DNA of 64,000 nt from Serpula lacrymans var. lacrymans S7.9. Taxonomy: Eukaryota > Basidiomycota > Agaricomycetes > Boletales > Serpulaceae. Below are positions 1 to 11,763 of the stretch, piece after piece (position 1 is the first letter of the stretch; every line of letters begins with the position of its first letter). The notes under the pieces were generated by a model, which worked only from the letters and a program-made list of their open reading frames with translations, was not told the origin of the DNA and ran no database searches. Position numbers and translations under genes: made by a program. Where the stretch lies: the NCBI RefSeq assembly GCF_000218685.1, contig NW_006763300.1:517360-581359 (forward strand), given 5' to 3'.

Positions 1-1052
1 TAATGGTCTCTGGCCTCGTTGACTGTAAAAATATCAAGCGGACCGTCTGTCCTATTATCCTGCGGTTCTACCATGCAAGATACGGTACCACATGGCATTC
101 TTTTGATGGCAGTTACCGAAAATTCGGGAAAACAAATGCTGAAGAGGCTCGCGAATTGTTCCCCCATAAGCCTCGTGTTTTCGTATGAAGTTTGCGACAT
201 ATTTGGGGTGAGATCAGAGTACCATTTCTCGAGGTCCTGGTGGTCGTGTCGTGTCTTCTAGTTCTAGACTTGCACAGGGAAAAATTCGGCCTATAAAACC
301 ACAGTAGCCACGAGTCCAGACACATTATCACGAATTCCAAAATCGCAGCAGGCTTCGAATTACACGATCACCATGTCATCGGAAAGATTACTCGAAAAGG
401 GAGCAGCTTACATGGAACATGGTTGAATGGAAATTGAAGATAGCGACGTCACAAAGACAGTCATTTCAAAGGATGGAAGCATTTGAAAAGGGTTCGCTCC
501 AATGAGGATATTTTCATCGACCGATATCTGAAGACATATGAGGTGAGAGAGTTCGCTAACTCAGATCAATGTCAGAAATCAGTCTGGTTTGATGATATTA
601 TGAGAATATTCGAAAAGCACTCACTCTTCTGCTGAACCTTTACTACCGGACATAAATTCATGCCATCAACAGCTTTATAACATACCTGTCTAACGGCGTC
701 TAGACATTCATAGCTGAGCTTGTGCGGATATGTACATTAGTTATCAAACTCATATTACCATCAGGACATGACCTGTACGTATTAGAGCAAGTGGAAGCAG
801 TCTCCTTTGGCTGACCTAATCCGATATAGTGACATGGACTGTTCGAGGACTTTCCACCAGCCACACATAAACATGTACAAAGCAGCCCCCTTGTCCTCAA
901 TATCGCATACTAGATCGCGTCTGATACTAACGATATCCTTGACTAGTCCGCCCTCGAAAGTTATTTTGAAGCCAAAATGTAGCCTAAACATGCCTATAGC
1001 CAGCGTCTCAGGTGTCTGACATCGTCCTGAAATCTGTCTCTAGCTATACACG
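1..1052. other. left-edge region, no gene recognised
   Basis: About 1 kb upstream of the CHORD/CS gene. Both strands carry only short open frames of 60-75 codons with no family resemblance I recognise. One minus-strand frame between about 780 and 1019 is somewhat hydrophobic and Trp/Cys-containing, but no start or partner exons could be assembled. The stretch may hold the end of a gene outside the window plus the promoter of the gene that starts at 1053. I see no RNA gene or repeat. Confidence 0.4.
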
Positions 1053-2471
1053 ATGCCCCGTTGCACACGCAAAGGATGCAGTAAAGAATACGATTCGGCA
1101 GCAAATACGGAAGAAAGTTGCACGTATCATCCTGGGGGCCCGGTGAGTCCCTTTCACACAATCTCAACCCGAATGAGGCTAGAATCCGACATGCGTTCTG
1201 CATAGGTCTTTCACGAAGGGCTCAAATCTTGGTCATGCTGTTCAGACGTGAACAAGCCTGTTTTAGACTTTGACGAGTTTATGAAGATGCCAGTGGGTAT
1301 ATGCATGCCTCCTACTCAAATTTGACAACCTGGTTGTTGTATTATGTCTTAGGGATGCGCCTTAGGAGCTCATACCGATGAAATTCCCAAGGTGGAAACT
1401 CAAAAGCCACATTCTAACGATACACTCACCGTAATGGACTACGGGGCAGGGAAGGAGCAGTACACCCTCGTTTCACCCACGGTTGGCAAAATGGAACCTG
1501 CCGCAGTCATTGCAGCTCCTAAAGAGCCAGCGCCAGTTGTGGAAGAAGAAGACGATCTAAGTGTGCCAGTGCAAACTGGTGCGCCATGTCGACATACAGG
1601 TTGTGGAGTCGCCTTTGTAAGCGATGAAGTAAACCGCATCGGAAACGGTGAAGAAGCCACCTGTACATATCACCCTGCCTCCGTGTGTTGTCCATTTGCC
1701 CTCAATTGTATCTATACGTACTAAACAGTCAATGACCCACAGCCTATTTTCAGGGAAGGAAGCAAGGTTTGTTATCATAATGAGTCATATATCTTGCGAG
1801 TGCTAACAGTGAAATGGTTAAGGGATATTTGTGTTGTAAGCGTCGTGTGCTTGAGTTTGAGGAGTTCCTCAAGATCGAGGGTTGCAAGAGGGGGCGTCAT
1901 GTATTTGTTCCTAAAGTTAGTAATAAAGCGGTAAGTCGGTATTTTTTCGCACTCGTGTTTCACACTGAAGGCTGATATAAACAGGCGGAAGAATTTACCG
2001 AGTGCCGTGTAGATCATTATCAAACACCAAGCGAGGTTCATGTGTCTGTTTTTGCGAAGCAGGTTGATAAGGAAAGAAGTACAGTTAGAATAGAAGAAAA
2101 TAAGGTTAGAGAATTTGAGTGGCTTTGTTCTCATACTGATTTAACAGGAAGGTTCATTTTGATTTGTACCTACCTGCTTCAAAGCGATTCCAGCGCACAA
2201 TTGATCTTTTTGGTCAAGTTGATCCAGAGGCTTCGCTTCACAAATATTACGGAACAAAGGTAAATGCCAATGTGATTGATTAATCTCTATGCTGACAGCC
2301 TATATGAATCAGGTCGAAGTTTCGCTCAAGAAAGCAGACAACAGAAGTTGGACGCTTCTGGAGAAAACAGACAAGAATTTGGGAAACATAAGCCTCACTT
2401 TCGGAGTAAGTGGGAGGACGGGGACAGTTGGCGGAAAGACTGTTCACTTAGACGCAGCGAACATGAAATAA
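1053..2471 (+). CDS. chpA: CHORD and CS domain protein (Hsp90 co-chaperone, CHORDC1/ChpA type)
   Basis: Eight exons splice cleanly to 336 residues: 1053-1142, 1206-1292, 1353-1682, 1743-1766, 1823-1915, 1985-2104, 2152-2259 and 2313-2471. The product has two cysteine/histidine-rich CHORD zinc domains. The first opens MPRCTRKGC and continues CTYHPGGP, FHEG, SWSCC and DFDEFM. The second has PCRHTGC, CTYHPASPIFREG, GYLCCKRR and EFEEFLKIEGC. An acidic Pro/Ala/Val-rich linker separates them. A C-terminal CS (p23-like) beta-sandwich has FDLYLPASK, KVEVSLKKAD and W at the expected places. The family binds Hsp90 and Sgt1-type clients and helps fold signalling proteins in the cytosol. The start is chosen because CHORD1 begins right at this Met. 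The domain order CHORD-CHORD-CS is that of animal CHORDC1 and fungal ChpA; plant RAR1 lacks the CS domain. Confidence 0.93.
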
Positions 2472-2538
2472 AGTGTAGCATGAACGGAATTAAATACTGA
2501 TTGCCAGCTAAATCTATAGTAGAGTGAATGGCCTTATA

Positions 2539-5535
2539 CTAAAGTACGCCCGGGATCTTTAGCTCCTCGTAAGTTTGGATTAAGTCTGCCTCGCGCAAGT
2601 CCTGAAAAGTTTCCAAGCTTATGCCGCACTCCGAACCTTTCTTGACTTCTAAGACATCTTTCTTTTGCTGTTTCAGTGCTTCCAGAGGACCTATTAATGT
2701 TGCTGAGTGCGACGACATTAACTATGGCTGTCAAACTTACCCTCGTGAAGTACCTCACCATTCCTTACCACCCTCGCCAATCTAGACACCTCTATTAAAC
2801 CATTGCCAACTCGGCATCCAGCTATCGTTTTTTTCTGCTTTCCTTTGAAATGAATGTCGAATAGTTGCAGCACAGTCGCCTCTCCAGTAACTTTCTTCTC
2901 GATTGTAGAAGGTAGTAACGCTGTGAGGCGGTTACGAACTTCATCCATTACCCTGTAGATTATTTTAGATGAATACAACGGAATGTGATTCTGGGCTGCC
3001 ATGCTTTCAACAGATCGAGGAATATTGACAGAAAAGGCTATAATTGTTCCTAGGAGAATGTCCAGTTTATAATGAGTATTTGAGCGACGCCACTAGAAAA
3101 GTGACATACCTTCAGAAGCCTTCGCCATCATAACGTCAGACTCCATAACATCGCCAACGCCAGTAGCAACAATCTTCACGCGTGCATGTTTATTCCCAAT
3201 TCCTTCTAAGGCTCCAACTAGTGCCTCAACACTCCCACTCACGTCGCCCTTTACAACTAGCCTTAACTCTATTGCGGCCTGTTCTTCACTCTTCTGTGCG
3301 CTGCCATTACCATCGTTATCTTCATCTTCTTCTCCCGTTTTTCGAATCCTCTCCTGCATTCTATGCGCGTTGATGGCTTCTAGGTCAACCAGTGTAGACT
3401 CGATCTCAGCCTTGCGTAGTCTATTCGTCAGTGCCTTCTTTACTTCAGCTTCGGTACCCTGTAAAACTTCATCCCCTGCACTCGGAAGATCTTTCCATCC
3501 AGAAACAGTTACTGCCATGCCTGGATACGCAACCTTGACGGTGGATCCCGTGGAGTCATTCATTACACGAACCTTGGCGCCTGCTGCCCCAGCTATGAGG
3601 TGGGAACCGGGGGTTATACACCCTCGAAGGACCAAAACGGTAGCTACCGGGCTGAAGGAAGAAGAGATAAAAGCATATGAGAAGAAGAGAAAGGAAAATG
3701 ACGTACCCTAAACCCTTCTGCACCCTGGACTCGAGAACACATCCATAACCCTGACCGTCCCGCTCGGCACGAAGATCTTGTACTTCAGCGATCGTAGACA
3801 AAATTTCCACAAGATCATCGAGGCCTTGACCGGTGAGTGCCGAGACCTCGACACAAGGGACGTCGCCACCGAAAGCTTCTAATTGTAAACCCTCTGCTAA
3901 TAGGGCATGCTGGACCTTTTTCTGGAGGGTGATCTAAGTAAGTCTTCAAAGCTTAGGTCCACATCGACTCACCACATCGGCTTCTGGTTTATCCACTTTG
4001 TTGATGGCGACTACCACAGATACATTATCTTTCTTGATTAGGTCAATAACCTCTTTCGTTTGAGGCATTACGCCGTCATCAGCCGCTACAACCAGGACGA
4101 CGATGTCGGTAACGCCTGCTCCACGCGCACGCATGGCCGAAAATGCTGCATGACCAGGAGTGTCCAGAAAGGTAATTATGCGCGAATCATTTCCAGGGTT
4201 GGTGGACGAGGAAACTGGGACAGAGAAGGCACCAATATGTTGCGTGATACCGCCCGCTTCCCCTTTGGCAACAGATGCGGATCGAAGGGTATCTAATAGT
4301 GTGGTCTTCCCGTGATCTACGTGTCCCATGATAGTAATAATCGGCGGTCTTGCTGGAAGCGTCGAGGGATCGGGGTGAGGAGATCTGCGATACTTGTGTG
4401 GGCCACTGGGGTAAAGAAGATGTACTGCGGACGAACCGTGGATAAATATCATATGCGGCCTCATCGTTGATCACAGGATTTCTACCAAATTCTCCCGCAA
4501 GAAGAGCTGCATAGTCAGAAGTCAAGACTGCGGTCCATGCTTATAAGCCAATTGCAATCGGAGAAAATAAACAACAACTCGCCATGGTCATGAGAAGCCT
4601 CAGCTTCCATCCCAGCTTCTATCATCTTCCGAACCAGTGTCGCTATAACTACGAGTTAAAAAAGAACGAGTAGACAGGGATAAGACAGACCTTGTCGTAC
4701 ATTGAGCAACCTTGCTAATTGACCAACAGAAACGGTACTGGGGATGAAGAGGTCGACTGCAACTTTTCGGGCGTGTTTGACTTTGACTTTCTTCTCCTTC
4801 GAAACAGGTTTAGCCTTATCATTGTGCACCCGAGGATGGCTTGGAATTGAAATGTCATCACGCCTGCTGTGTACTAGTGAACCTCGATCTTTGAAATTGT
4901 TCCGAGTGTTGCGATTCGTCCGCGAACCATGTACATCTGGAGAATTACTGTTTTCACTCGCCAAGTGCTGAGAAGATGACCGATCCGGTATCCTAGGAAT
5001 ATTTTTAGTACTAGGTGACTCAGATTTGACAGGTCGAGAGCCTCGTTCGGAAACATGTCTGACGAGTGGTATGTCGTTCTTGAAAGGTTTCCGACCTTCA
5101 TGAGGTGCGGAATCTCTCTGAAACCCGTTACCAGAAGATCCGCCCACGGATCTCAAAGGTCGCGCGCCTCCGTGTGACGAGTGAGGCTCAAACCGTCCCC
5201 ACTTCGAGTCTCGCATAACACTTGATGGTCCATTATTGCTAGGGTGTGCGCCACGACTAGTTGGAGATGCAGACCGAAAGGTAGAAGATGAAGTAGACCC
5301 TCTCGAGCGTTGCATATTAGATTGTGGATGCGGACGTGTCCACTTACTGAAATCTGGAGCAGGGGGGAGGATTGGCTCTGCTGTGTCCCATGATTCAGGA
5401 GCAGGCTTAGAAGAGATAAGGAAACGAAGGGTGATAACAATTGATTGCTTCTCTTACTTTTCTCTTTGTAGCAGTTGCTACCGACCTTCTCTGAGAATAT
5501 CTGAGAACTGACAACACAACCTCGCGTTTATGCAT
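2539..5535 (-). CDS. IFM1: mitochondrial translation initiation factor IF-2
   Basis: Bacterial-type IF-2 GTPase, predicted to place initiator Met-tRNA on the mitochondrial small ribosomal subunit. The N-terminus ([17 protein letters not shown]) is Arg-rich and lacks acids after residue 5, as expected for a mitochondrial presequence. A long Ser/Arg-rich low-complexity region follows (exon about 4690-5390), then the IF-2 N domain ([18 protein letters not shown]). The G domain has GHVDHGKTT (G1), GGITQHIG (G2), DTPGH (G3) and NKVD (G4), about 3985-4350. Domain II, the helical insert with an acidic loop and domain IV follow, ending [12 protein letters not shown] and EELKIPGVL, which matches the usual IF-2 C-terminus. 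Joining the N domain (ending AAYDIYP) to the G domain needs a very short intron at 4406-4436 (see findings). The start at 5535 is preferred over an upstream in-frame leucine-rich stretch because of the presequence. Confidence 0.93.
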
Positions 5536-5861
5536 TCTTGCAGACTCTATAGAGGCTCGGGACACCTCGGGCTCCGCAAAGCTCGCCTGGCTGTAAGACA
5601 TCAAGAACAATGAGAACTGTGAAGTGTAACACTAGAGTAAAGAATATACTCACTTGACTTTGTATCCTCAGTCAAACGACAGGACTCCAGAGTATCTTGG
5701 TTTCAAGGAGAGTGGCGAAGAATTAAAATTTGGTTTGCCGAGACGCACATTCTGTGGCTCGGCGCCTATAAATGTAAAGCAAAGTATCTCAACGCAGGGC
5801 AACTGTCCTTTCTTCAACAATGCTGTAAAACCGTCTTCATATCAAGATTTGCTTGCAAACC

Positions 5862-7453
5862 ATGATTGGACTATATTATTCCTCAGCTGCTCGGTCAATA
5901 TTACCCTTAGCTTTTCCAAGATCTGGTGTCTTACGTCGTGGATATGCCTTGTCTCGATTCCCCGACCGTAGGATAGGAACTGGTAGGGCCTCGGGTCGAC
6001 CTCGTGAACATAATTCTCGTGAAAAAAACCCACGACCAGACGCTAGGACTGTCTACGAGAAGGAACCCTCTGCACAGAACTCTCAATTATGGGAGACCAG
6101 TCTACGGCAGCCAGCCAGCAATCCTGAGGAAGGTCTGAGGAGGCTGTTAATGGAGAACCACACTTTAACGATCACTAGGTACATTTGCATCTATGTTGTC
6201 TCCTTTTTATACAGCTGAGGTCTCACAGACAGTTAGAAATGCTAAACATATTCATGGGCTTCGAGCAATCTAATAGATATGCCATCAGTTCGTAAACAAT
6301 ATGTACTCCCTTTAGTGACCCCGAATAATCAGTCTATACTTCATAGCCAGTGAAACGGGAGAGCCACTTGGTTATATTGCTGAAGAACCTCGAGGGATTC
6401 TATCTATGTTCTCTCGGCAGATATTTCGTACACATCGTCCATTCCGTGCTCTTGTTATGGACACCCACGGTTCTCCAATTTTATGGGTATGTATATTTCA
6501 TCATAATTGACAAATGGACTGAATCATCTCGGGGCGTCAGATCCGTAGACCGTTTGCCTGGATCAACTCCCGAATGTTTGTGCAGAGACTGAATGATCTT
6601 CAAGGATACACGTCGGAGGGTGAGCCTGTGCTTGATACTTTCGCAGAGGTGCAACAGCAGTGGCATCTTTGGAAAAGGCGTTATGATCTCTTCCTTCGGT
6701 ATATTCGCGAGTCATCTGTTTTTACGCGATGTCGCCTGCTTACTTTTCTGTGGCCTATGTAGGGATATACCTCGTCGCATTTTATCGACAGTCTCTGAAG
6801 TTCAACCAGAACCAGAACCCAATTCATTTACTCAGTTCGCTCGGGTGGATGAGGGTCTTTGGGCATGGCATTTTAATATTTTAGATGCTCGTGGTGCACC
6901 AATTGCAACCGTCAATAGAACGTTTAGGGGGTTTGGACGTGAGGTAAGCCTGATGTTTTGTGCTGAGGAACAACACTAGCGAACCTTGTGCTGTCAGATT
7001 TTTACTGACACAGGTTAGTGATCTATTGATACATTGAATTTATCCCTACTAGACATTTTATCTCTGCAGGTCAATATTCCGTCAATTTCGCCGCTCCTAT
7101 CGGTGAGTCGGGATCTTCGGATCCTGCGCCCCGTAAACCAACTGTCATTCGTAATCTCACATTGAATGAAAGAGCAGTAAGTTGACTACCATGTATACGT
7201 TGTGTTACTCTGAACACGATATCTTTTTTGTAAAGTTGGTTCTGGCTATGGCTGGTAAGTGTAATTACATTGTGAGGTGTGCCCATACTCATGTCGTTCG
7301 GGCGCAGTCAACATCGACTATGACTATTTTTCGCGGCATTCTGGACCTGGGTGAGCACTTTTTGAAAGTCGTTATCCTTCCCCATCTTATCATACTATTA
7401 TGATGTGCAGACATGGGATGGGTTTTCCTTTGTTTTGGGGATCAGGCGATTGA
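5862..7453 (+). CDS. AIM25: phospholipid scramblase family protein (Aim25-like)
   Basis: Ten exons (5862-6178, 6229-6287, 6347-6486, 6541-6698, 6763-6943, 6998-7013, 7070-7176, 7236-7254, 7308-7350, 7411-7453) give 360 residues with no frame break. The N-terminal 60 residues are Arg/Ser-rich and acid-poor, suggesting mitochondrial import. The scramblase domain follows: LEMLNIFMGFEQSNRYAI, EPLGYIAEE, RTHRPFRALVMD, an RPFAWINSRMFVQ segment, IDYDYFSRHSG, and the C-terminal hydrophobic GHGMGFPLFWGSGD, which is the conserved scramblase end. The family moves lipids between membrane leaflets; yeast Aim25 is linked to mitochondrial inheritance. Exons of 16 and 19 bases make naive ORF calling miss the C-terminal half. 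The start is the first ATG after an upstream stop, in a good ACCATGA context. Confidence 0.92.
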
Positions 7454-7698
7454 AGCAGATGCATGATGTCGGGGTAGTCTACAATATAGACTTATTAAAA
7501 CAATATGTAAACATCTGTTGGACCCTTGTTAGGACATTGGTGCAATCCACACGCCGCTGAGGTTGCTTAGCTGAAATGCGTGCACGTGTTTGTTACCTCC
7601 ACTGAACGCGTCGCGTCGCGTCACGCTCAACTACCAAACGCAAGAGGCTGAACTTTTGTCAAGGGCACGCCCGTACTACGAGTACTATCTCTATAGCT

Positions 7699-10201
7699 AT
7701 GGTTTATATTCCTCCTCCTCATCTTGCTTCTGCATCGCGACCTTCATACGCAGAAGCTTACAACGATATCCTAGTCTCACATCGTCGGTCACCACAAACT
7801 TCTGCTTCATCGGTCATATTACTTGTCGCACCAGATGTAGACGCTCTTTGTGCAGCCAAGATGCTTGCGGATATGCTCCAACAAGATGATGTTATGCATA
7901 GGATCATACCTGTTTCAGGTATAGCAGAGTTGGAACGCATGAGAGACGAGCTGATGTCTTATGCCGAGGTATGCCGCTTCTTTAATACCATCGACCCATT
8001 TCTTACGATGAATAAGCTTCATACACTCATGCTTATCAACATGGGCGCGATTCTCGACCTTCCATCTGTGGAGTGGTTCGGGGAGTTTAGCACAAAGCTA
8101 TCTGTGCACGTTGTTGATTCCACTCGGCCACAAAATCTTTCCAGTTTGTTTGGTGGAGGAGAAAACGGTGATCGGATAATAGTATGGGATGATGGAAGAG
8201 CAGAGAATATGCAAGAGGAAAGAAAGGCCTGGGAAGCACTGGCGGTAGGTTTCTGATCATCTCCCACCTGAACGTGCTCAGTAAAGGCATGGCAGTATGA
8301 ACCAGAGCCAGATTCCGACGAGGACGCCTCAGATGATGACTCAGAGGAAGATAAAGAAGGTGAGCAGGAATCCGACGAGGAGCTTGGAAGTAGTCCTTCC
8401 GGTAAACGAAGGATGTTGGATAATGGAGGCCGTGAGGGGAAAAGACGAAAGCTCAATGACGAGGTATGTATTCCTCCATTCTTCATATGTGATATGAAAA
8501 TCAAGTCTATTTGCTTCAGCAACCAGCTCGAATGTCACGAGACCAGCGTGATGCTTACTCCATGCGTTTGGAACAACACTATGTATCGGGGACATCATAT
8601 GGCCAGAGCGCATCAGCGACAATATACATACTCGCAACAGTATTAGAACGCGTGGATAATGATCTTCTGTGGTCAGTTCCCTTTTTACCTGCATGCCATG
8701 GAACCACCTAAATGCGTCGAACCATTCCAGGTTAGCTATCCTCGGACTGACGTTTCAGTACACAACATCCCGTGTGTCACGGACGGACTACGATAAATTC
8801 CACTCTGTTTATTATGACGAAGTTTTTCGCCTGAATCCCCGACCGGATGCCAACCTAAACCCAGATAACATAAGCGCCTCTAGCCCAGACGATCTATCAG
8901 TGCGTGCAACAGAAGAGCTGAGGTTCATGCTTTTTCGGCATTGGACACTATATGATGCTATGTATCATTCAAGCTATGTAGCTGGAAAACTTGGAATATG
9001 GAAAGATCGCGGACGTAAACGGCTCACTGGTCTATTGGCCAAGATGGGGTCTGTGGACTTTTCGACTATCGGCTCGTGCGTTATGCTGATTGCTCTCGTC
9101 AAAGGTTTTCAATACCACAGACTCAGCAGCCTTACACTCATATGGACCTCGATCTCAAGCATCAGCTTCGATCAAAATTGGATGCCATAGCTCCTGAGTA
9201 CGGTCTTGTGGAACTGGCCTATCCGTCATTCGCTCGCTGTTACGGTTATCGCGCGCCACCACTTAGTGCGGCTGATGCAGTAGAAGCTGCTGGTGCGCTT
9301 TTAGACGTGGCAGGTGGCGTACGGATGGAACTTGAGGTGGAAGGTTCAAGACACGGCGGAGAGTGGTTTGGGGGTGGTAAAATGTGGGGAGGAGGTCGGT
9401 CGGAAGAGGATCGGGAAAGGAAGAATATGATGCGTGGGGTCAACGCAGTAGATGCAAAACGTCCTGCAGAGGCAGAAGATAACGACGAAGGAAAAGAGGG
9501 CCCAGAGAAGAATGAAGTCCAGTGGTGGGTAAAGAATTTTTGGGCGGCGTACGACGCTCTTTCGGAGTGAGTGCGTTTACTATCGACATTACCAATGCAC
9601 AGTGTTGAATGGATGGGTCGTTTTATTATATAGTATTACACTGCTTCGTGAAGCCCTCTCGCTTTCAATGTCGCTCCATCGAGCAATCATCCGACAGGGA
9701 TCATCTATCATCGACAAACAGGATATCCGTACTATGCGCTCTCATCGTGTCGTCGTTCTCACTCAGGGACCCGACCTTGCACTCTTCGCACATCCTGGCG
9801 TTCTCTCGCGCCTCGCCATGTGGCTTGTGGAAGCACTGAGAGATAGACTGCCAGGAACTGCTATTGCCAAGCCAGGGAGAGGAGGTCGGGGTAAAAAGAG
9901 CCTCCCTTTCGTAGTTGCCTGTTTGGATGAACAGGCGGGGACATATATTGTTGTGGGTGTAATGGGAGCCCTTGATTTTGGAGATGTGAGAAAAAAGTAA
10001 GTCACTGTTTGCTACGTATCTTGCGACGTCTAAATGGTAAACACCCCCGTCAGCGAGTTCGGTCTCGCCTTCCTGGATGCAAAGGAGAGATGCAACGCAC
10101 GGACGCGGCACGGTTCTTTTGATACGAGCGTTTTGGAGATTAATCAAGAAGACCTGAAATTATTCCTAGAAACTCTTTGTGAAGTAGGGGAAGGGTACTA
10201 A
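7699..10201 (+). CDS. CDC45: DNA replication initiation factor Cdc45
   Basis: Core component of the CMG (Cdc45-MCM-GINS) replicative helicase in the nucleus. The N-terminus MVYIPPPHLASA leads into SVILLVAPDVDALCAAKML, the DHH-like fold of the family. LHTLMLINMGA, VHVVDSTRP and RIIVWDDG follow. A highly acidic Ser/Asp/Glu stretch (about 8300-8390) is next to a basic KRRMLD...KRRKLND segment, as usual for Cdc45. LAILGLTFQYTTSR, LRFMLFRHWTLYDAMYHSSY and LGIWKDRGRKRL are strongly Cdc45-like. After further exons it ends EFGLAFLDAKER and LFLETLCEVGEGY. A Gly/Glu/Arg-rich insert near 9330-9510 looks lineage-specific. Frame changes at about 7965, 8245, 8465, 8680, 9110, 9570 and 10000 fit short introns. 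The start is the first Met of the conserved N-terminus. Confidence 0.93.
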
Positions 10202-10622
10202 TCAATATGCTCTTCGGTTATATGGTGTGCTGTGTAGTAGTTTCCATCTCGCATTGTAATTATATTTATATATTTGGTTTGCTGTTCATCTTGGTCGATA
10301 ATATTTGCAACAGACATTGAGTGCTTCGAGACATAAAATGCATGAAAATTCTAGTCTCCTCTAATCAGACCTTCCAATGAAAATTCGGAGAATTCTTACA
10401 AGGGTCGCAAATGGTTAGCCAAACTCGGCGCATAGTAGCTTCGGTTCCAGCCGTGCCGCTGTGGCAGTGCTTCAGCTTGGAAAGCACTCGTCACACAGGC
10501 TGCTGGTACAGCAAAAACTACGCTAGCACCCGCCCTTCACACATACCGCAACGACATATACAACCTAACGATAACCAACCCTTTCACGACACATATCCCT
10601 TCCACATAGCGATACTAAAGAC
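10202..10622. other. intergenic region between CDC45 and SFT2
   Basis: About 420 bases with no coding signal. It contains the 3' flank of CDC45 (AT-rich, around 10240-10290) and the 5' flank of the Sft2 gene. No RNA gene or repeat is visible. Confidence 0.5.
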
Positions 10623-11481
10623 ATGGCCTCAAAAGGATGGTTCAACCTCGAGTCGGCGGGGGGCATGATACCTGAGACGCAATTCTTTGAGGGCGAATCC
10701 GCTTTCAAGTTTCTTGGACTCACGCGCACGCAGAGGCTTTATGGTTTTGTTGGATGGTCAGTACTTCCTTGTCGTACTTCGCAATGGACGTAACTGGCAA
10801 ACCTGCTCACGATTTCCTTGTCGTTTTCAGTCTCGTCGTTGGCTTTATTCTCAGTATACTCGGTAGCTGCTTACTATTCCTAGGCCAGCTAGCCAGCTTT
10901 GCAGGCAAGTCACGTCCACCTGAACACACGTTCGTTCCTACCTTACTTATTATATCCACCTTGTAGTGTTATATACTATGGGCATTGTTATCTCTCTCGT
11001 TGGTACAGGATTTTTGATCGGCGTAAGTGTTACATATTGCTCCTGTTCTTGGATCTGATTTAGTTGGTACTATATGCCACTAGTTTTCGAATCAAATCAA
11101 GATGGTACGTCGGAACACGTTCTTCCTTGTGTCACAGGGTTCATCGACCTTTTTCAGATGTTCAAACCTGTGCGGTTGGTAGCTACAGTCGTCTTTCTAG
11201 CCTCTATAGGCCTTGTATTTGTTGGAGCATTCGTGATCGGGAGCGAAGTACGTTTTCATACTTTATTACCTACCGATACCCCCAATCTAACCTCGTACCC
11301 TACCCAGATTCTCTGCATCAGTTTGTCTTTCACAGCTTCACCCATCAACTGTGGTAACTAACGCTGTTTACCTTTATCTCTAGTATTCGTAGTTGTCGAG
11401 TACCTCGCCTATACCTGGTACTCGCTATCATACGTCCCGTATGCTCGATCTGCCGTATTGAAACTTGTAGGGATGAGTTAG
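10623..11481 (+). CDS. SFT2: Sft2/Got1-type Golgi vesicle transport protein
   Basis: Small four-helix membrane protein needed for fusion of endosome-derived vesicles with the Golgi in yeast. The N-terminal cytosolic part starts [18 protein letters not shown] and ends [14 protein letters not shown], the conserved Sft2 entry into helix 1 ([18 protein letters not shown]). Helix 2 is [19 protein letters not shown] loop exon encodes FSNQIKM and leads to [20 protein letters not shown] (helix 3). Helix 4 precedes [20 protein letters not shown], a hallmark of the family. Short exons alternate with short introns. One intron begins with GC rather than GT (donor gcaagt at 10905). The start ATG is the only one preceding the conserved N-terminus. 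Confidence 0.9.
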
Positions 11482-11763
11482 GGGGTCTCGTACGTGCGTT
11501 CACGGTTCGACTTCTTTGTTCACTATTTGCTGCTTTTACTGGGTCCATTACGAGACAACGAGGGTGTCATGAAGTACATTTGGATTTTTACATATGCTTA
11601 ATGATATACATAAGGAAATGCGGCGATGAAATCGAGCAACAGATGTTTACTACGCTCTCGAACGTCCGTTTTCTCTGACAAGCTATAATCGAGAAGGTCT
11701 AGGGTGACATAGAAAGGTCAAACCGAGCTATGACTGTTGGACGTCAGTAGGAGACGCACCTAC

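Noticed and set aside
9246..9443. Minus-strand Ser/Pro/Ala-rich frame
   Set aside because: Antisense shadow of the Gly/Glu/Arg-rich segment of CDC45.
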